Part shown: one piece after another, positions 11,570 through 20,394 of the stretch
How positions within the stretch are numbered: the stretch's first letter is position 1
Layout of the letters: each line of letters opens with the position of its first letter
Source of the DNA: Gammaproteobacteria bacterium
GTDB taxonomy: Bacteria; Pseudomonadota; Gammaproteobacteria; Eutrophobiales; Eutrophobiaceae
Length of the DNA: 62,770 bases
Assembly: GCA_028819495.1 (NCBI GenBank)
Contig: JAPPLI010000110.1
Span: 18,863-81,632 of the forward strand
Direction: 5' to 3'
The notes under the pieces: generated by a model
What the model saw: the letters and a program-made list of their open reading frames with translations, nothing else
Databases searched by the model: none
Told to the model about the DNA's origin: nothing
Made by a program: the position numbers and the translations under genes

Positions 11570-13924
11570 ATGGGCACAGTGACGGAAACAAGGGAACTCC
11601 CTGGCGCCGGCGCGGCGCTGACCCATGAAAGCGCCTACCTGCATGTGAGCGGCGAAGCCGAATATGTGGACGATCAGCCGGAGCCCAGGGGGATGCTGTT
11701 CGCCGCCATAGGCTGCAGTGAAAAAGCCCATGCCCGCATCAGGCATATCGATTTCTCGGATGTCCGGTCCTCGCCCGGGGTAGTGGAGATCATCACTGCA
11801 GGGGATATTCCCGGTGACAATAATCACGGACCCGTACTGGCGGATGATCCTGTCTTTGCCGACGATCTTGTCGAATACGTGGGGCAGTCCGTCTTTGCCG
11901 TACTGGCCGATACGGTGAACAACGCCCGCCGGGCCGCGCGCCGGGCCAGGATTGACTATGAGGAACTTCCGGCCATCCTGGATATAGACAGCGCCATGGC
12001 GCAGCAGTCCTTCGTGATCCCGTCGCAGACCATCGAGCGCGGCCGGACGGAGCAGGCAATTGCCGGCTCGGCTCACCAGTTACAGGGCCGTTTGCGGACA
12101 GGCGGCCAGGACCACTTCTACCTGGAAGGGCAGATCGCCGTTGCGCTCCCCCGGGAGGACGGCGCCATGCTGGTCCACGCCTCCACCCAGCACCCGACCG
12201 AGGTACAGCATCTCGTGGCGCACGCCCTGGGTAAATCCTCCAAGGACGTGGTGGTTGAATGCCGGCGCATGGGCGGTGGTTTCGGGGGGAAGGAAACCAC
12301 TCCGGCCCTGTTCGCGGTGATTGCCGCAGTGGCCGCGTACAAGACCGGCAGGCCGGTAAAAGTGCGGGTCGACCGGGACGACGATATGACCATCACGGGC
12401 AAGCGCCATGGTTTTCGTATCGATTACAGGGTCGGATTTGATGCGCGCGGAATGATCGAAGGTATCGACCTGGAGCTGGCCTCCGATTGCGGGCGTTCGG
12501 CCGACCTGTCCGGTCCCATTAACGTGCGCGCCATGTTCCACAGTGACAACTGCTATTTCCTGGAACACGTGCGCATAACTTCCCACCGCTGCAAGACCCA
12601 CAAGGCGTCCAACGTGGCCTTCCGGGGTTTCGGCGGACCCCAGGGGATGATGGGGATCGAGAACGTCATCGATGAAATTGCCCGTTTTCTGGATAAAGAC
12701 CCGCTGGACGTGCGCAAAATCAACTTCTACGGGAAGAATGACAGGAACGTGACGCCGTATTGCATGACCGTGGAGGACAACATCATCCATGAACTGGTGG
12801 ATGAGCTGGAAGCAAAATCCGATTACCGGGCGAGGCGCAGGAAGGTGCAGGCGTTCAATGACGGCGGCGGTATCCTCAGGCGAGGAATTGCCCTGACTCC
12901 GGTGAAGTTCGGGATTTCGTTTACCGCGACGTTCTACAACCAGGCCGGGGCCCTGCTGCACGTGTACCGCGACGGCAGTATCATGTTGAACCACGGCGGT
13001 ACCGAGATGGGGCAGGGACTGTACACAAAAGTCGCACAGGTGATTGCCGAGGAATTCCAGGTCGGCCGGGACAGGATTAAATGCACCGCGGCCAATACCG
13101 GGAAGGTGCCGAACACCTCGGCAACCGCCGCCTCTTCAGGCAGTGATCTCAACGGTATGGCGGCCAGGGCGGCTGCCCGGGAAATCAAGCAGCGACTGGC
13201 CATATTTGCCGCGCAACACTACGGTGTGCCGGAAGACCAGGTGCGTTTTACCCCGGCAGGCGTACAGGTGGGAGAAGATCTTATTGATTTTGCCGAGTTG
13301 ACCGACCGGGCTTACCTGGCGCGTATTTCCCTGTCCGCTACCGGTTTTTATCGCACTCCGAAGATAAACTATGACGCGAACACATTGACCGGCCGTCCGT
13401 TTTTCTATTTTGCCTACGGCGCGGCGGTATCGGAGGTGCTGCTGGATACCATGACCGGCGAGCATAAAATACTGCGGGTGGATATCCTGCACGACGCCGG
13501 AGAGTCGCTGAACCCGGCCATCGATATGGGGCAGGTGGAGGGCGGGTTCCTGCAAGGGGCAGGCTGGCTGACCAGTGAGGAGTTGTGGTGGGACCCTGCC
13601 GGCCGGCTCATGACCCATGCCCCGTCCACCTACAAAATTCCTACCGGCACTGACTGGCCGCAGGAATACAACGTCGAACTGGTGGACTGGGGCAGGAACC
13701 GGGAAGAGACGATCTACCGTTCCAAGGCGGTTGGCGAACCGCCCCTGATGCTGGCTATATCGGTATTTCACGCATTGAAAGATGCCGTTGCCTCTGTGCG
13801 CGGCGCGGGCTTCAGGCCGGTGTTACACGCGCCCGCCACTCCGGAGCAGGTATTGGACAGTATAGAAGACCTGTTGCAGCAAAAGTCAAAAGCCGCCAAT
13901 GGCAAGCGCCGGGCGGCTGCATGA
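11570..13924 (+). CDS. xdhB: xanthine dehydrogenase molybdopterin-binding subunit
   Basis: Catalytic subunit that oxidises hypoxanthine to xanthine and xanthine to urate at a molybdenum centre. The 784-residue protein shows RRMGGGFGGKE (molybdopterin contact), VAFRGFGGPQG (substrate Arg region), GGTEMGQGLYTK and, near the C-terminus, KAVGEPPLML with the catalytic Glu. Length is normal for bacterial XdhB. Its stop overlaps the xdhC start (ATGA), so the maturation factor is translationally coupled. Confidence 0.96.
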   Translation: MGTVTETRELPGAGAALTHESAYLHVSGEAEYVDDQPEPRGMLFAAIGCSEKAHARIRHIDFSDVRSSPGVVEIITAGDIPGDNNHGPVLADDPVFADDLVEYVGQSVFAVLADTVNNARRAARRARIDYEELPAILDIDSAMAQQSFVIPSQTIERGRTEQAIAGSAHQLQGRLRTGGQDHFYLEGQIAVALPREDGAMLVHASTQHPTEVQHLVAHALGKSSKDVVVECRRMGGGFGGKETTPALFAVIAAVAAYKTGRPVKVRVDRDDDMTITGKRHGFRIDYRVGFDARGMIEGIDLELASDCGRSADLSGPINVRAMFHSDNCYFLEHVRITSHRCKTHKASNVAFRGFGGPQGMMGIENVIDEIARFLDKDPLDVRKINFYGKNDRNVTPYCMTVEDNIIHELVDELEAKSDYRARRRKVQAFNDGGGILRRGIALTPVKFGISFTATFYNQAGALLHVYRDGSIMLNHGGTEMGQGLYTKVAQVIAEEFQVGRDRIKCTAANTGKVPNTSATAASSGSDLNGMAARAAAREIKQRLAIFAAQHYGVPEDQVRFTPAGVQVGEDLIDFAELTDRAYLARISLSATGFYRTPKINYDANTLTGRPFFYFAYGAAVSEVLLDTMTGEHKILRVDILHDAGESLNPAIDMGQVEGGFLQGAGWLTSEELWWDPAGRLMTHAPSTYKIPTGTDWPQEYNVELVDWGRNREETIYRSKAVGEPPLMLAISVFHALKDAVASVRGAGFRPVLHAPATPEQVLDSIEDLLQQKSKAANGKRRAAA

Positions 13925-15114
13925 ACCGTTGTTTTTCCACGCTGCGGGATATTGTTGCCGATGGGCAGCCTTGCGTGTTGGTGACAGTCGCTCATATTGC
14001 CGGGTCCGCCCCGCGGGAACCCGGCGCCCGGATGATCGTGACCCCGACGCAGGTAATGGGCACCATCGGCGGCGGCAATCTTGAATTTGAAGCCATGCGT
14101 ATCGCCCGGGAACGTCTGGCTGACGTATCGGATACGGGCGTGCAACGCCATATCGAGTTATTCCCCCTGGGCCCCATGCTGCAGCAGTGCTGCGGCGGCG
14201 CCGTGTTCCTGCACTTCGAGGTATTGGCAGACGCCGGGGCTGACTGGATAGCCACAGCGGCCAGGATAGAACAAAACAACACTAGAACAGTGCTGGTCAG
14301 CCGAACTTCGTCCTCGTCATTCACGAGCAGGATTGAACAAAACAACACCCGTGCGCTGCTGGCGAGCCAAACTTCCTACCCGTCATTCCCGCGCAGGCGG
14401 GAATCCAGTGAAATACCTCCCGCTGAAAGCGGACATTATCCCGGTAAAATGATCTTCACCAAAACTGGCGCCACCGGCAGCCTGGGCGATAAACGCCTCG
14501 ATGAGCTTGCCGCGCGCAAGACGGATGAACTCCTGTCCGCTGGCGGAGTACCGGGATCCTTGCTGCATCCCCTGGTCGAAACGCAATCGACCTTGCCGGA
14601 CACGTCGGACGCGCTTTTTTTTGAAATGATATCGCCCTGTAAATACCGGGTCGCGCTGTTCGGCGCCGGACACGTCGGCGGCGCCCTGGTGAACATCCTG
14701 GCCGGCATATCAGACTGCCGCGTTACCTGGGTTGACAGCCGCGCCGGGCAGTTCCCGCCGGAATTGCCGCCCAACGTGGAGGCCCGGCTCAGCGATAACC
14801 CGGTCGCGGAGGTGGAGAATCTTCCGCAACAGGCGTATTGCCTGGTCATGACCCACGACCACCAGCTTGATCAGGATTTATGTGAAGCCCTGTTGCGCCG
14901 TAACGACTTTGCTTTCCTCGGGTTGATCGGTTCGGCAACCAAACAGCGCCGCTTTTCGCAAAGACTGAGGGAGAAGGGCATAAGCGAACAACAACTGGAG
15001 CGGCTGACCTGCCCCATCGGCATTCCCGGCATTGAATCAAAGGAGCCCGGCGTCATCGCCGTTGCCGTTGCAGCCCAGTTGCTAAAAATACTATCCGCAG
15101 ATGACGCAGATTAG
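13921..15114 (+). CDS. xdhC: xanthine dehydrogenase accessory protein XdhC, with an in-frame repeat insertion
   Basis: Chaperone that delivers sulfurated molybdenum cofactor to XdhB. The N-terminal XdhC/CoxI domain (GSAPREPGARMIV, GTIGGGNLE, QQCCGG) and C-terminal Rossmann domain (ALFGAGHVGGAL) are present. At 397 residues it is far longer than usual (about 250-300). The excess lies at residues about 115-165: two tandem 22-residue units starting RIEQNNTR, then SFPRRRES, the translation of a widespread CGGGAATCC-type palindrome. The final residues SADDAD and the stop are also repeat-derived. Reading frame is kept throughout, so the protein may still work; whether the insertion loop is tolerated is unknown. 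Confidence 0.9.
   Translation: MNRCFSTLRDIVADGQPCVLVTVAHIAGSAPREPGARMIVTPTQVMGTIGGGNLEFEAMRIARERLADVSDTGVQRHIELFPLGPMLQQCCGGAVFLHFEVLADAGADWIATAARIEQNNTRTVLVSRTSSSSFTSRIEQNNTRALLASQTSYPSFPRRRESSEIPPAESGHYPGKMIFTKTGATGSLGDKRLDELAARKTDELLSAGGVPGSLLHPLVETQSTLPDTSDALFFEMISPCKYRVALFGAGHVGGALVNILAGISDCRVTWVDSRAGQFPPELPPNVEARLSDNPVAEVENLPQQAYCLVMTHDHQLDQDLCEALLRRNDFAFLGLIGSATKQRRFSQRLREKGISEQQLERLTCPIGIPGIESKEPGVIAVAVAAQLLKILSADDAD
14263..14406. repeat. tandem 66-base duplication and CCCGCGCAGGCGGG palindrome inside xdhC
   Basis: Units at 14263-14328 and 14329-14394 are diverged tandem copies. The second runs into a GTCATTCCCGCG/CAGGCGGGAATCC palindrome at 14382-14406. All lengths are multiples of three in effect, so the frame stays open. 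Confidence 0.85.
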
Positions 15115-15261
15115 CGCAGATTGTTTTTTGCCACAGAGGACACAGAGATCACAGAGGTTATATGAAAATCGCTCACAATCTCAAAATCTACCAGAACCAC
15201 TCTGTGAACTCTGTGCTCTCTGTGGCTTTAATATCTTTTATCTGCGTCATCTGCGGATGAA
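15095..15261. repeat. nested inverted-repeat element between xdhC and puuD
   Basis: Outer arms: ATCCGCAGATGACGCAGAT near 15096-15115 and its complement near 15239-15259. Inner arms: CCACAGAGGACACAGAGA near 15131 and a diverged complement ending at 15227. The left outer arm overlaps the end of xdhC and gives its stop; the right arm ends a few bases before puuD. A related TCTGCGTCATCCGCGGATAA copy precedes trpS at 23320-23350. Confidence 0.8.
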
Positions 15262-15264
15262 TCA

Positions 15265-16482
15265 ATGATGGAAGCGTACATCCTGGAATGGCTGAACCTG
15301 CTGCTGCGCTGGGCGCACCTGATCGTGGGTATCGCCTGGATAGGTTCCTCTTTTTATTTCGTCTGGTTGGATTTAAACCTAAACGTCCCGCCCCGAGACC
15401 CTGAAGACGAGGGAGTTGCCGGCGACCTCTGGGCGGTGCACGGCGGTGGTTTTTATCATGCGCAGAAATACAAGGTCGCTCCCGCCGAGCTGCCCGAACC
15501 CCTGCACTGGTTCAAGTGGGAGGCCTACACCACCTGGCTGACCGGGTTTGCCCTGCTGGTACTGATCTATTACGTCAATGCCGATATCTACCTGGTCGAT
15601 AAAGCTGTCGCCGACATAACGGGAGGCATGGCTGTCTGGATCAGTCTGGGTTTCATCCTGGCATCCTGGATTATCTACGACCTCTTGTGCCGGACCGGGT
15701 GGAGCAACATGTGGATTGGGCTGGTCGGATTCCTGTTCCTGGTTGCGGCGGTTTATTTCATTTCACACCTGTTCAGCGGACGCGGCGCTTATATCCAGAT
15801 CGGTTCCATGCTGGGCACCATCATGGTTGCCAATGTATTGATGGTCATCATCCCGGGCCAGCGTGAACTGGTGCAGGCAAAGCAGCGCGGCGAAGAACCG
15901 GACCCGTTGCCGGGCGCCAGGGCCAATCAGCGTTCGGTGCATAACAATTATCTCACGCTTCCCGTGCTGTTCGTCATGCTCAGTCCCCACTATCCCATGA
16001 CCTATGGGCATGAATACAGCTGGCTGCTGCTCGTCGCGATATTCATTGCAGGGGCGCTGATCCGGCATTTCTTCAACCTGCGCAACCAGGGGAGAGCGGC
16101 GCCCCTCCTGATTGTTATCGCCCTGCTTGTGCTCATTCTTGCAGCATTTATCGCCGCCCCGAAATCCAGGGCCGTCCCTGACCGGGAAGCGGCAATATCC
16201 CCTCCGCAACCCGCCGAACCTGTTTCTTTCTCACAATTGCAACACGTGATCGTTCAGCGCTGCAATATTTGTCATTCCGCCGAACCCAACCATCCCACCG
16301 CGCCGGTAGCGCCTAACGGCGTGATGTTCGACACCCCGGACCAGATCAGGCAATGGGCGCAACGCATACATGACAGGACCGTCAGCAACAGGACCATGCC
16401 CCTGGCAAACCTGACGCAGATGACCGATGAAGAACGACTGCTTGTTGAGCGATGGTATATAGCAGGCGCAGAAATAGATTGA
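15265..16482 (+). CDS. puuD: membrane urate oxidase PuuD with C-terminal cytochrome c domain
   Basis: Oxidises urate to 5-hydroxyisourate, passing electrons to the respiratory chain rather than making peroxide. The 405-residue protein has about eight hydrophobic helices, starting EWLNLLLRWAHLIVGIAWIGSS, in the urate hydroxylase (DUF989) domain, then a soluble tail from about residue 320 with the haem motif CNICH and a later RTMPLANLTQMTDEER, giving Met as likely axial ligand. It completes the hypoxanthine-to-hydroxyisourate route with xdhABC and uraH. ATG codons at 15265 and 15268 are both possible starts; no strong ribosome site is visible because the leader is the repeat element. Confidence 0.93.
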   Translation: MMEAYILEWLNLLLRWAHLIVGIAWIGSSFYFVWLDLNLNVPPRDPEDEGVAGDLWAVHGGGFYHAQKYKVAPAELPEPLHWFKWEAYTTWLTGFALLVLIYYVNADIYLVDKAVADITGGMAVWISLGFILASWIIYDLLCRTGWSNMWIGLVGFLFLVAAVYFISHLFSGRGAYIQIGSMLGTIMVANVLMVIIPGQRELVQAKQRGEEPDPLPGARANQRSVHNNYLTLPVLFVMLSPHYPMTYGHEYSWLLLVAIFIAGALIRHFFNLRNQGRAAPLLIVIALLVLILAAFIAAPKSRAVPDREAAISPPQPAEPVSFSQLQHVIVQRCNICHSAEPNHPTAPVAPNGVMFDTPDQIRQWAQRIHDRTVSNRTMPLANLTQMTDEERLLVERWYIAGAEID

Positions 16483-16517
16483 TCAGCGCTCGTAGGACTC
16501 CCGGCAGGGAAATTCGA
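16482..16517 (-). pseudogene. remnant copy of the guaB 3' end
   Basis: The first 24 bases match the end of guaB at 18927-18950 exactly and similarity continues with scattered changes for about 12 more. Read on the minus strand it still encodes R-E-S-Y-E-R-stop. It touches the puuD stop. The two copies bracket the islet at 16518-18926, as if puuD and guaB were once convergent neighbours. Confidence 0.75.
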
Positions 16518-16523
16518 AACTCC

Positions 16524-16566
16524 GGGGTCAGAGTAAGAAATTCGTCAGAATTTTTACTCTGACCCC
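16524..16566. repeat. palindromic GGGGTCAGAGTAA repeat
   Basis: Full-length copy of the dispersed palindrome, right after the guaB remnant and 104 bases before the AlbA_2 gene. Confidence 0.85.
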
Positions 16567-16670
16567 ATCTATCAGATCGAAGTTGGCGGGAATTGCCGGC
16601 AGAAAGCCCGCAGGATGCGCGCCGTTGATATTGTAGGGTAAAATGTCCTCTTTACATAAGGTAAGTTGCA

Positions 16671-18413
16671 ATGTCGTGGGACAGCAATAGCATTTTACGG
16701 CAACTTGAACTCGGTGAAGATAGCCGCGTAGAGTTTAAGGAAGCCCATTTCACCGAAAACCGCGTACAGGCGCCTCATCGCAATGCTATTGCCGATGAGT
16801 TAGCCGCATTTGGCAACACAATCGGCGGCACGTTGATTTTCAATGTGTCCGACTCCGGTGAGGTGCGTTCGATGAACCGGCAACAGGTGGATGCATTGGA
16901 AGCCTTTGTTACCGAGATTTGTGCAGACAGCATCCGGCCTCCACTGACATTTATTACCCAACGGTTACAATTGCCTGATGGATCAATTGTGTTGCTCATA
17001 GAAGTTGAACAGAGCGCGTTGGTTCACAAGAGTCCGGGGGGATATTTTTCCAGGCAAGGCAGTTCCAAACGTGAGTTGTCATCCGAGTCGCTGCAACGTC
17101 TGTTCCAACAGAGGGGACGTTCCGGCTTGCTTGGTCCTGACGAAGCAATCGTTTCTGAAACCGGGCAGAAAACATTTAATGAGAGTCTGGTTGACCGCTT
17201 TTTGAGTTCGCGAGCCATTGAGACAGATATAGTACAACTCACAAAGCTGGGTTTAATGCGGGAAGATGATAACGGCATCCTGCGCGCTACGGTTTCCGGT
17301 ATTTTACTTTGTTGTGAGCGCCCGGAAAAATACATACGAGGCGCTGTAATCGAAGCTGTTTGTTATCGCGGCACAGTTCTGGGCAGAGCAAGCCAGCATG
17401 ACGCGGCGACTATCACCGGCCCGATAGACCGGCAGATACGTAATGCTGTAAATTTTGTCAGGCTTAATTCGCGGGTTGCGGCGCGCAAAGATCCCGGACG
17501 TATAGAGACACCTCAATTCAGTCCCCGGGCGGTGTTTGAGGCGATAGTTAATGCAGTGGTGCATCGTGATTACTCGATTCATAATGAAAAGATACGCATT
17601 TTCATCTTCGATGATCGGCTCGAGATATACTCGCCAGGCGCCTTGCCCAATACGCTACCTATAGAAGCCATGCGAAACCGGCAAGCCACTCGCAACGAAA
17701 CCCTTGCATCAAGCCTGCGTATGCTTGCAGTAGGGGATATGGTCGGCGCCGGCGACAGGCAATATTTCCTTGAGCAACGCGGTGAAGGCGTCCCGATCAT
17801 TTTCGAACAGACCCGGGAATTGACCGGGCGTGACCCGGAATACAGGCTGAACGGTATTGCGGAACTATGTTTGACTATGCCCTCTGCTAGTCCACCGGCA
17901 GAGGGAGTTAAAGGAGAAGTATCGGTAACCAGTTCGGGAAAACCTCTCGCGGGAGCAAAAGTCGCAACGCTCTATCCCAACAAGACCTGGATGGAGGGAG
18001 AAACCGATACGTTCGGACGGGTTTCCTTTGGATTTCATTCACAGCTACCCATCACCGTCTTCTGTGCAGCGGCAGGGCATAGCGCCGGTGTTGTGCGTGA
18101 TTGGAATCCACCTGACCCACTCACCGTAGAACTCAGACCACTGCCGCAGGGTGGTTCCGAGATATTCCTGGAGCGAACCGGTCATTTGCCCAAATTAACC
18201 GGCAGGCTTAACCCAATTCTCGACAGCCTCGACCGCATGTATCTCTACGCTACCAACATCGCGATAAATGAAGGAGAACAACAACCGGTGCACTTCAAAC
18301 TGAAACAGCCCTTACGTCTTACCGACATAAACGGAGTTGAGTGGACGGTGCGGTTTATTGAGTTTATTGGAAAGTCGGCGCTGTTGGAATATCAGCCACC
18401 GGATTTGGGATGA
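16671..18413 (+). CDS. AlbA_2 (Schlafen-type) domain protein with HATPase-like C-terminal module
   Basis: Putative nucleic-acid-binding protein of 580 residues. Residues about 10-130 match the AlbA_2 family: EDSRVEFKEA at the start, then IADELAAFGNTIGGTLIFNV. From about 190 to 390 it resembles the COG2865-type HATPase_c_4 segment (FEAIVNAVVHRDYS, DDRLEIYSPGALPN, RNETLASSLRMLAVGDMVGAGDRQ). A beta-rich segment follows (about 410-480, carboxypeptidase-regulatory-like: SGKPLAGAKVATLYP). Related proteins are annotated as regulators or defence-associated, but no function is assigned. It lies in the islet bounded by guaB copies, so acquisition by transfer is likely. Confidence 0.8.
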   Translation: MSWDSNSILRQLELGEDSRVEFKEAHFTENRVQAPHRNAIADELAAFGNTIGGTLIFNVSDSGEVRSMNRQQVDALEAFVTEICADSIRPPLTFITQRLQLPDGSIVLLIEVEQSALVHKSPGGYFSRQGSSKRELSSESLQRLFQQRGRSGLLGPDEAIVSETGQKTFNESLVDRFLSSRAIETDIVQLTKLGLMREDDNGILRATVSGILLCCERPEKYIRGAVIEAVCYRGTVLGRASQHDAATITGPIDRQIRNAVNFVRLNSRVAARKDPGRIETPQFSPRAVFEAIVNAVVHRDYSIHNEKIRIFIFDDRLEIYSPGALPNTLPIEAMRNRQATRNETLASSLRMLAVGDMVGAGDRQYFLEQRGEGVPIIFEQTRELTGRDPEYRLNGIAELCLTMPSASPPAEGVKGEVSVTSSGKPLAGAKVATLYPNKTWMEGETDTFGRVSFGFHSQLPITVFCAAAGHSAGVVRDWNPPDPLTVELRPLPQGGSEIFLERTGHLPKLTGRLNPILDSLDRMYLYATNIAINEGEQQPVHFKLKQPLRLTDINGVEWTVRFIEFIGKSALLEYQPPDLG

Positions 18414-18445
18414 GATGTCGAGCAGGGGATGAAATTCAGGCTGGT

Positions 18446-18658
18446 TCATACTGCGATATTGAGTTCCTCGTACCTCTCACCAGCAGCATGCAGTGCATCC
18501 ATACGGTTGAGTTCAAGCGCTTCCCTCAAGGTTATGCTTAATGTCTCCAGCAGTTCCTCACGGGTCGATTCCTGGCAGTTGACGCCCGGCACTTCTTCAA
18601 TCCAGCCGATCCAACAGTTGTCCTGTTGTTTAATGATTGCAGTGTAGTTCATATTCAT
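18446..18658 (-). CDS. orphan HicB-like antitoxin domain protein
   Basis: A 70-residue protein with the HicB fold pattern: YTAIIKQQDNCWIGWIEEVPGVNCQESTREELLETL. Lacks a C-terminal DNA-binding tail and no HicA toxin is found on either side, so it is an orphan or an uncharacterised stand-alone HicB. The ATG at 18658 is preferred over a TTG at 18685. It converges on the AlbA_2 gene, 33 bases away. Confidence 0.75.
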   Translation of the reverse strand: MNMNYTAIIKQQDNCWIGWIEEVPGVNCQESTREELLETLSITLREALELNRMDALHAAGERYEELNIAV

Positions 18659-18762
18659 CTGCTCATTGTCCCAGACGTTCACCAAAATCTACAGTCAGCA
18701 TGACATTTATCCGTGATTTAGTTTCGTACGACACCGATCGGAGATTATCACAGTAATACAAG

Positions 18763-18903
18763 ATGGTAAATAAACCGATCAATAAAGTCGTACTTGCCTA
18801 TTCCGGCGGGCTGGATACCTCCGTCATCCTGAGATAGCTACAGGACACCTACCAGGGCAAAGTGGTTACCTTCACGGCAGACATCGGTCAGGAAAAGGGA
18901 CGC
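18763..18903 (+). pseudogene. argG: 5' fragment of argininosuccinate synthase with nonsense mutation
   Basis: Translation gives M-V-N-K-P-I-N then KVVLAYSGGLDTSVILR, a stop, then LQDTYQGKVVTFTADIGQ, the N-terminal ATP-pyrophosphatase motif of ArgG. The stop (TAG) stands where the family has Trp. Homology ends after about 47 codons, 24 bases from the guaB stop. The fragment is dead; a functional argG is presumably elsewhere. Confidence 0.85.
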
Positions 18904-18927
18904 GAGTCCGGGGCAGTAAGTGTGTTA

Positions 18928-20394
18928 TCAGCGCTCGTAGGACTCCCGGCGGGAGGATTCGGACAGGGGGATCAGGTATTTTTCCGGGTTGTTGAGAATT
19001 TTCACGCGAGCTTCCTGCAATGTGGTTTCCCCGGCATAGCTGACGGATGAACGCAGGTGGCCGCGGATGCGGTGCAGGATGTCCTTGACGCTGCCTTTGT
19101 AGGGCACCTGGATCTCCTGGCCTTCGGGCGGGGTGTCGAGGGCGCTGTCCGCGGCTTCATTGTCCTCCGGGTCATAATGAGATTCCAATACCGCTTCCGG
19201 TGAGGTCATGCCGCGGTAGATCTTCTTCTTGGTGTGGGTGACCGGATCTTCGATGACCCTGCCGGGCGCCTCGTCGGTACCGGACAGTGTGCTGCCCAGC
19301 ATGACCGTCGTTGCGCCGCATACCAGGGCGAGGAAGATGTCCTTGTCTGTGCGGATGCCGCCGTCGGCCATGATGGGAATGGAATCGCCCAACGCGTCCC
19401 AGGTTTCGCGTATTGCCTGCAGTTGCGGTACGCCGGCCGCGGTTTCCAGGCGCGTACGGCAGCCGCGCCCGGGACCCACACCGACCTTGACCGCGTCCGC
19501 GCCGATGTCGCGCATGAACAGGGCGCCTTCCGCGGTGGCCACGTTGCCGCACACCAGGGGCACGTCGCCGAAGCGGGCGCGGAATTTCGCCACGGCATCC
19601 TCCATCACGGTCGAATGGCCGTGGGCGATATCGATGAACAGGCAGTCCGCGCCGGCTTCCAGCAGGGCCGCGGAGCGCTCCAGGTAATCGCCCCGCGCGC
19701 CGATGGCGGCGGCCACCAGCAGGCGGCCCGTGTCATCCTTGCTGGAGTAGGGGCGTTCGCGCAGGGAAAAGATGTCCTTGCGCGTGATCAATCCGTGTAT
19801 GCGCCGCCCGGCGTCGACCAGCGGCAGGCGTTCGATGCGATGTTCGAACAGGATTTTGGACGCCTGCTCGATGGAGATGTCGGGATTATCGACGACAAGC
19901 CGGTCGACAGGCGTCATAAAACGTTCCACCGGCTGGTCGTCATGGTCGCTGTCCCAGGGCATGTCCCGTTGCGAGAGCAGGCCGGCCAGTACGTTGCTGC
20001 CGGGTTCCGTCTCAATAAGAATACCGGTGATCGAATGGTTCCTGGCAAAATTTCTGGCCTGTTGAATGGTGGCGCCCAACGGCAGGCACAGGGGTTGCTT
20101 GATGACTGCGCTCTGGCTGCGCTTGATCTGTGCCACCTTGCGCGCCTGTCTTTCAATAGTCATGGCGCGGTGGATGACGCCTATGCCGCCTTCCATTGCC
20201 ATGGCCCCGGCCATGTCCGCGCCGGTCACACTGTCCATGTTGGATGAGACGATAGGCAGTTCCAGGGAAATGTTGCCTGTCAGGTCACTGGTGAGGCTGA
20301 TTTCCCTGCGCGAGCCCGTCACCCCCTTTTGCGGGCGAAACAGGAAGTCGTCGAAGGTCTTTCCGACCCAGGTGACAGTGTCTGCTGTTGTCAT
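18928..20394 (-). CDS. guaB: IMP dehydrogenase family protein with CBS domains
   Basis: Expected to oxidise IMP to XMP, committing purines to GMP. The 488 residues have the TIM barrel split by a CBS pair (about 95-205), SSNMDSVTG, the GADAVKVGVGPG loop, the catalytic Cys at 312, the MADGGIRTDKD phosphate-binding segment and YRGMTSPEA, where the catalytic Arg lies. The loop reads GPGRGCRTR rather than the usual GPGSICTTR, so the residues around Cys 312 differ from typical GuaB. A GMP reductase or other family branch is a less likely alternative. Its start overlaps the dam stop by four bases, suggesting dam-guaB cotranscription. Confidence 0.85.
   Translation of the reverse strand: MTTADTVTWVGKTFDDFLFRPQKGVTGSRREISLTSDLTGNISLELPIVSSNMDSVTGADMAGAMAMEGGIGVIHRAMTIERQARKVAQIKRSQSAVIKQPLCLPLGATIQQARNFARNHSITGILIETEPGSNVLAGLLSQRDMPWDSDHDDQPVERFMTPVDRLVVDNPDISIEQASKILFEHRIERLPLVDAGRRIHGLITRKDIFSLRERPYSSKDDTGRLLVAAAIGARGDYLERSAALLEAGADCLFIDIAHGHSTVMEDAVAKFRARFGDVPLVCGNVATAEGALFMRDIGADAVKVGVGPGRGCRTRLETAAGVPQLQAIRETWDALGDSIPIMADGGIRTDKDIFLALVCGATTVMLGSTLSGTDEAPGRVIEDPVTHTKKKIYRGMTSPEAVLESHYDPEDNEAADSALDTPPEGQEIQVPYKGSVKDILHRIRGHLRSSVSYAGETTLQEARVKILNNPEKYLIPLSESSRRESYER

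Noticed and set aside
18446-18760. Complete HicAB toxin-antitoxin module.
   Set aside because: No HicA-like frame is found on either strand beside the HicB-like gene.
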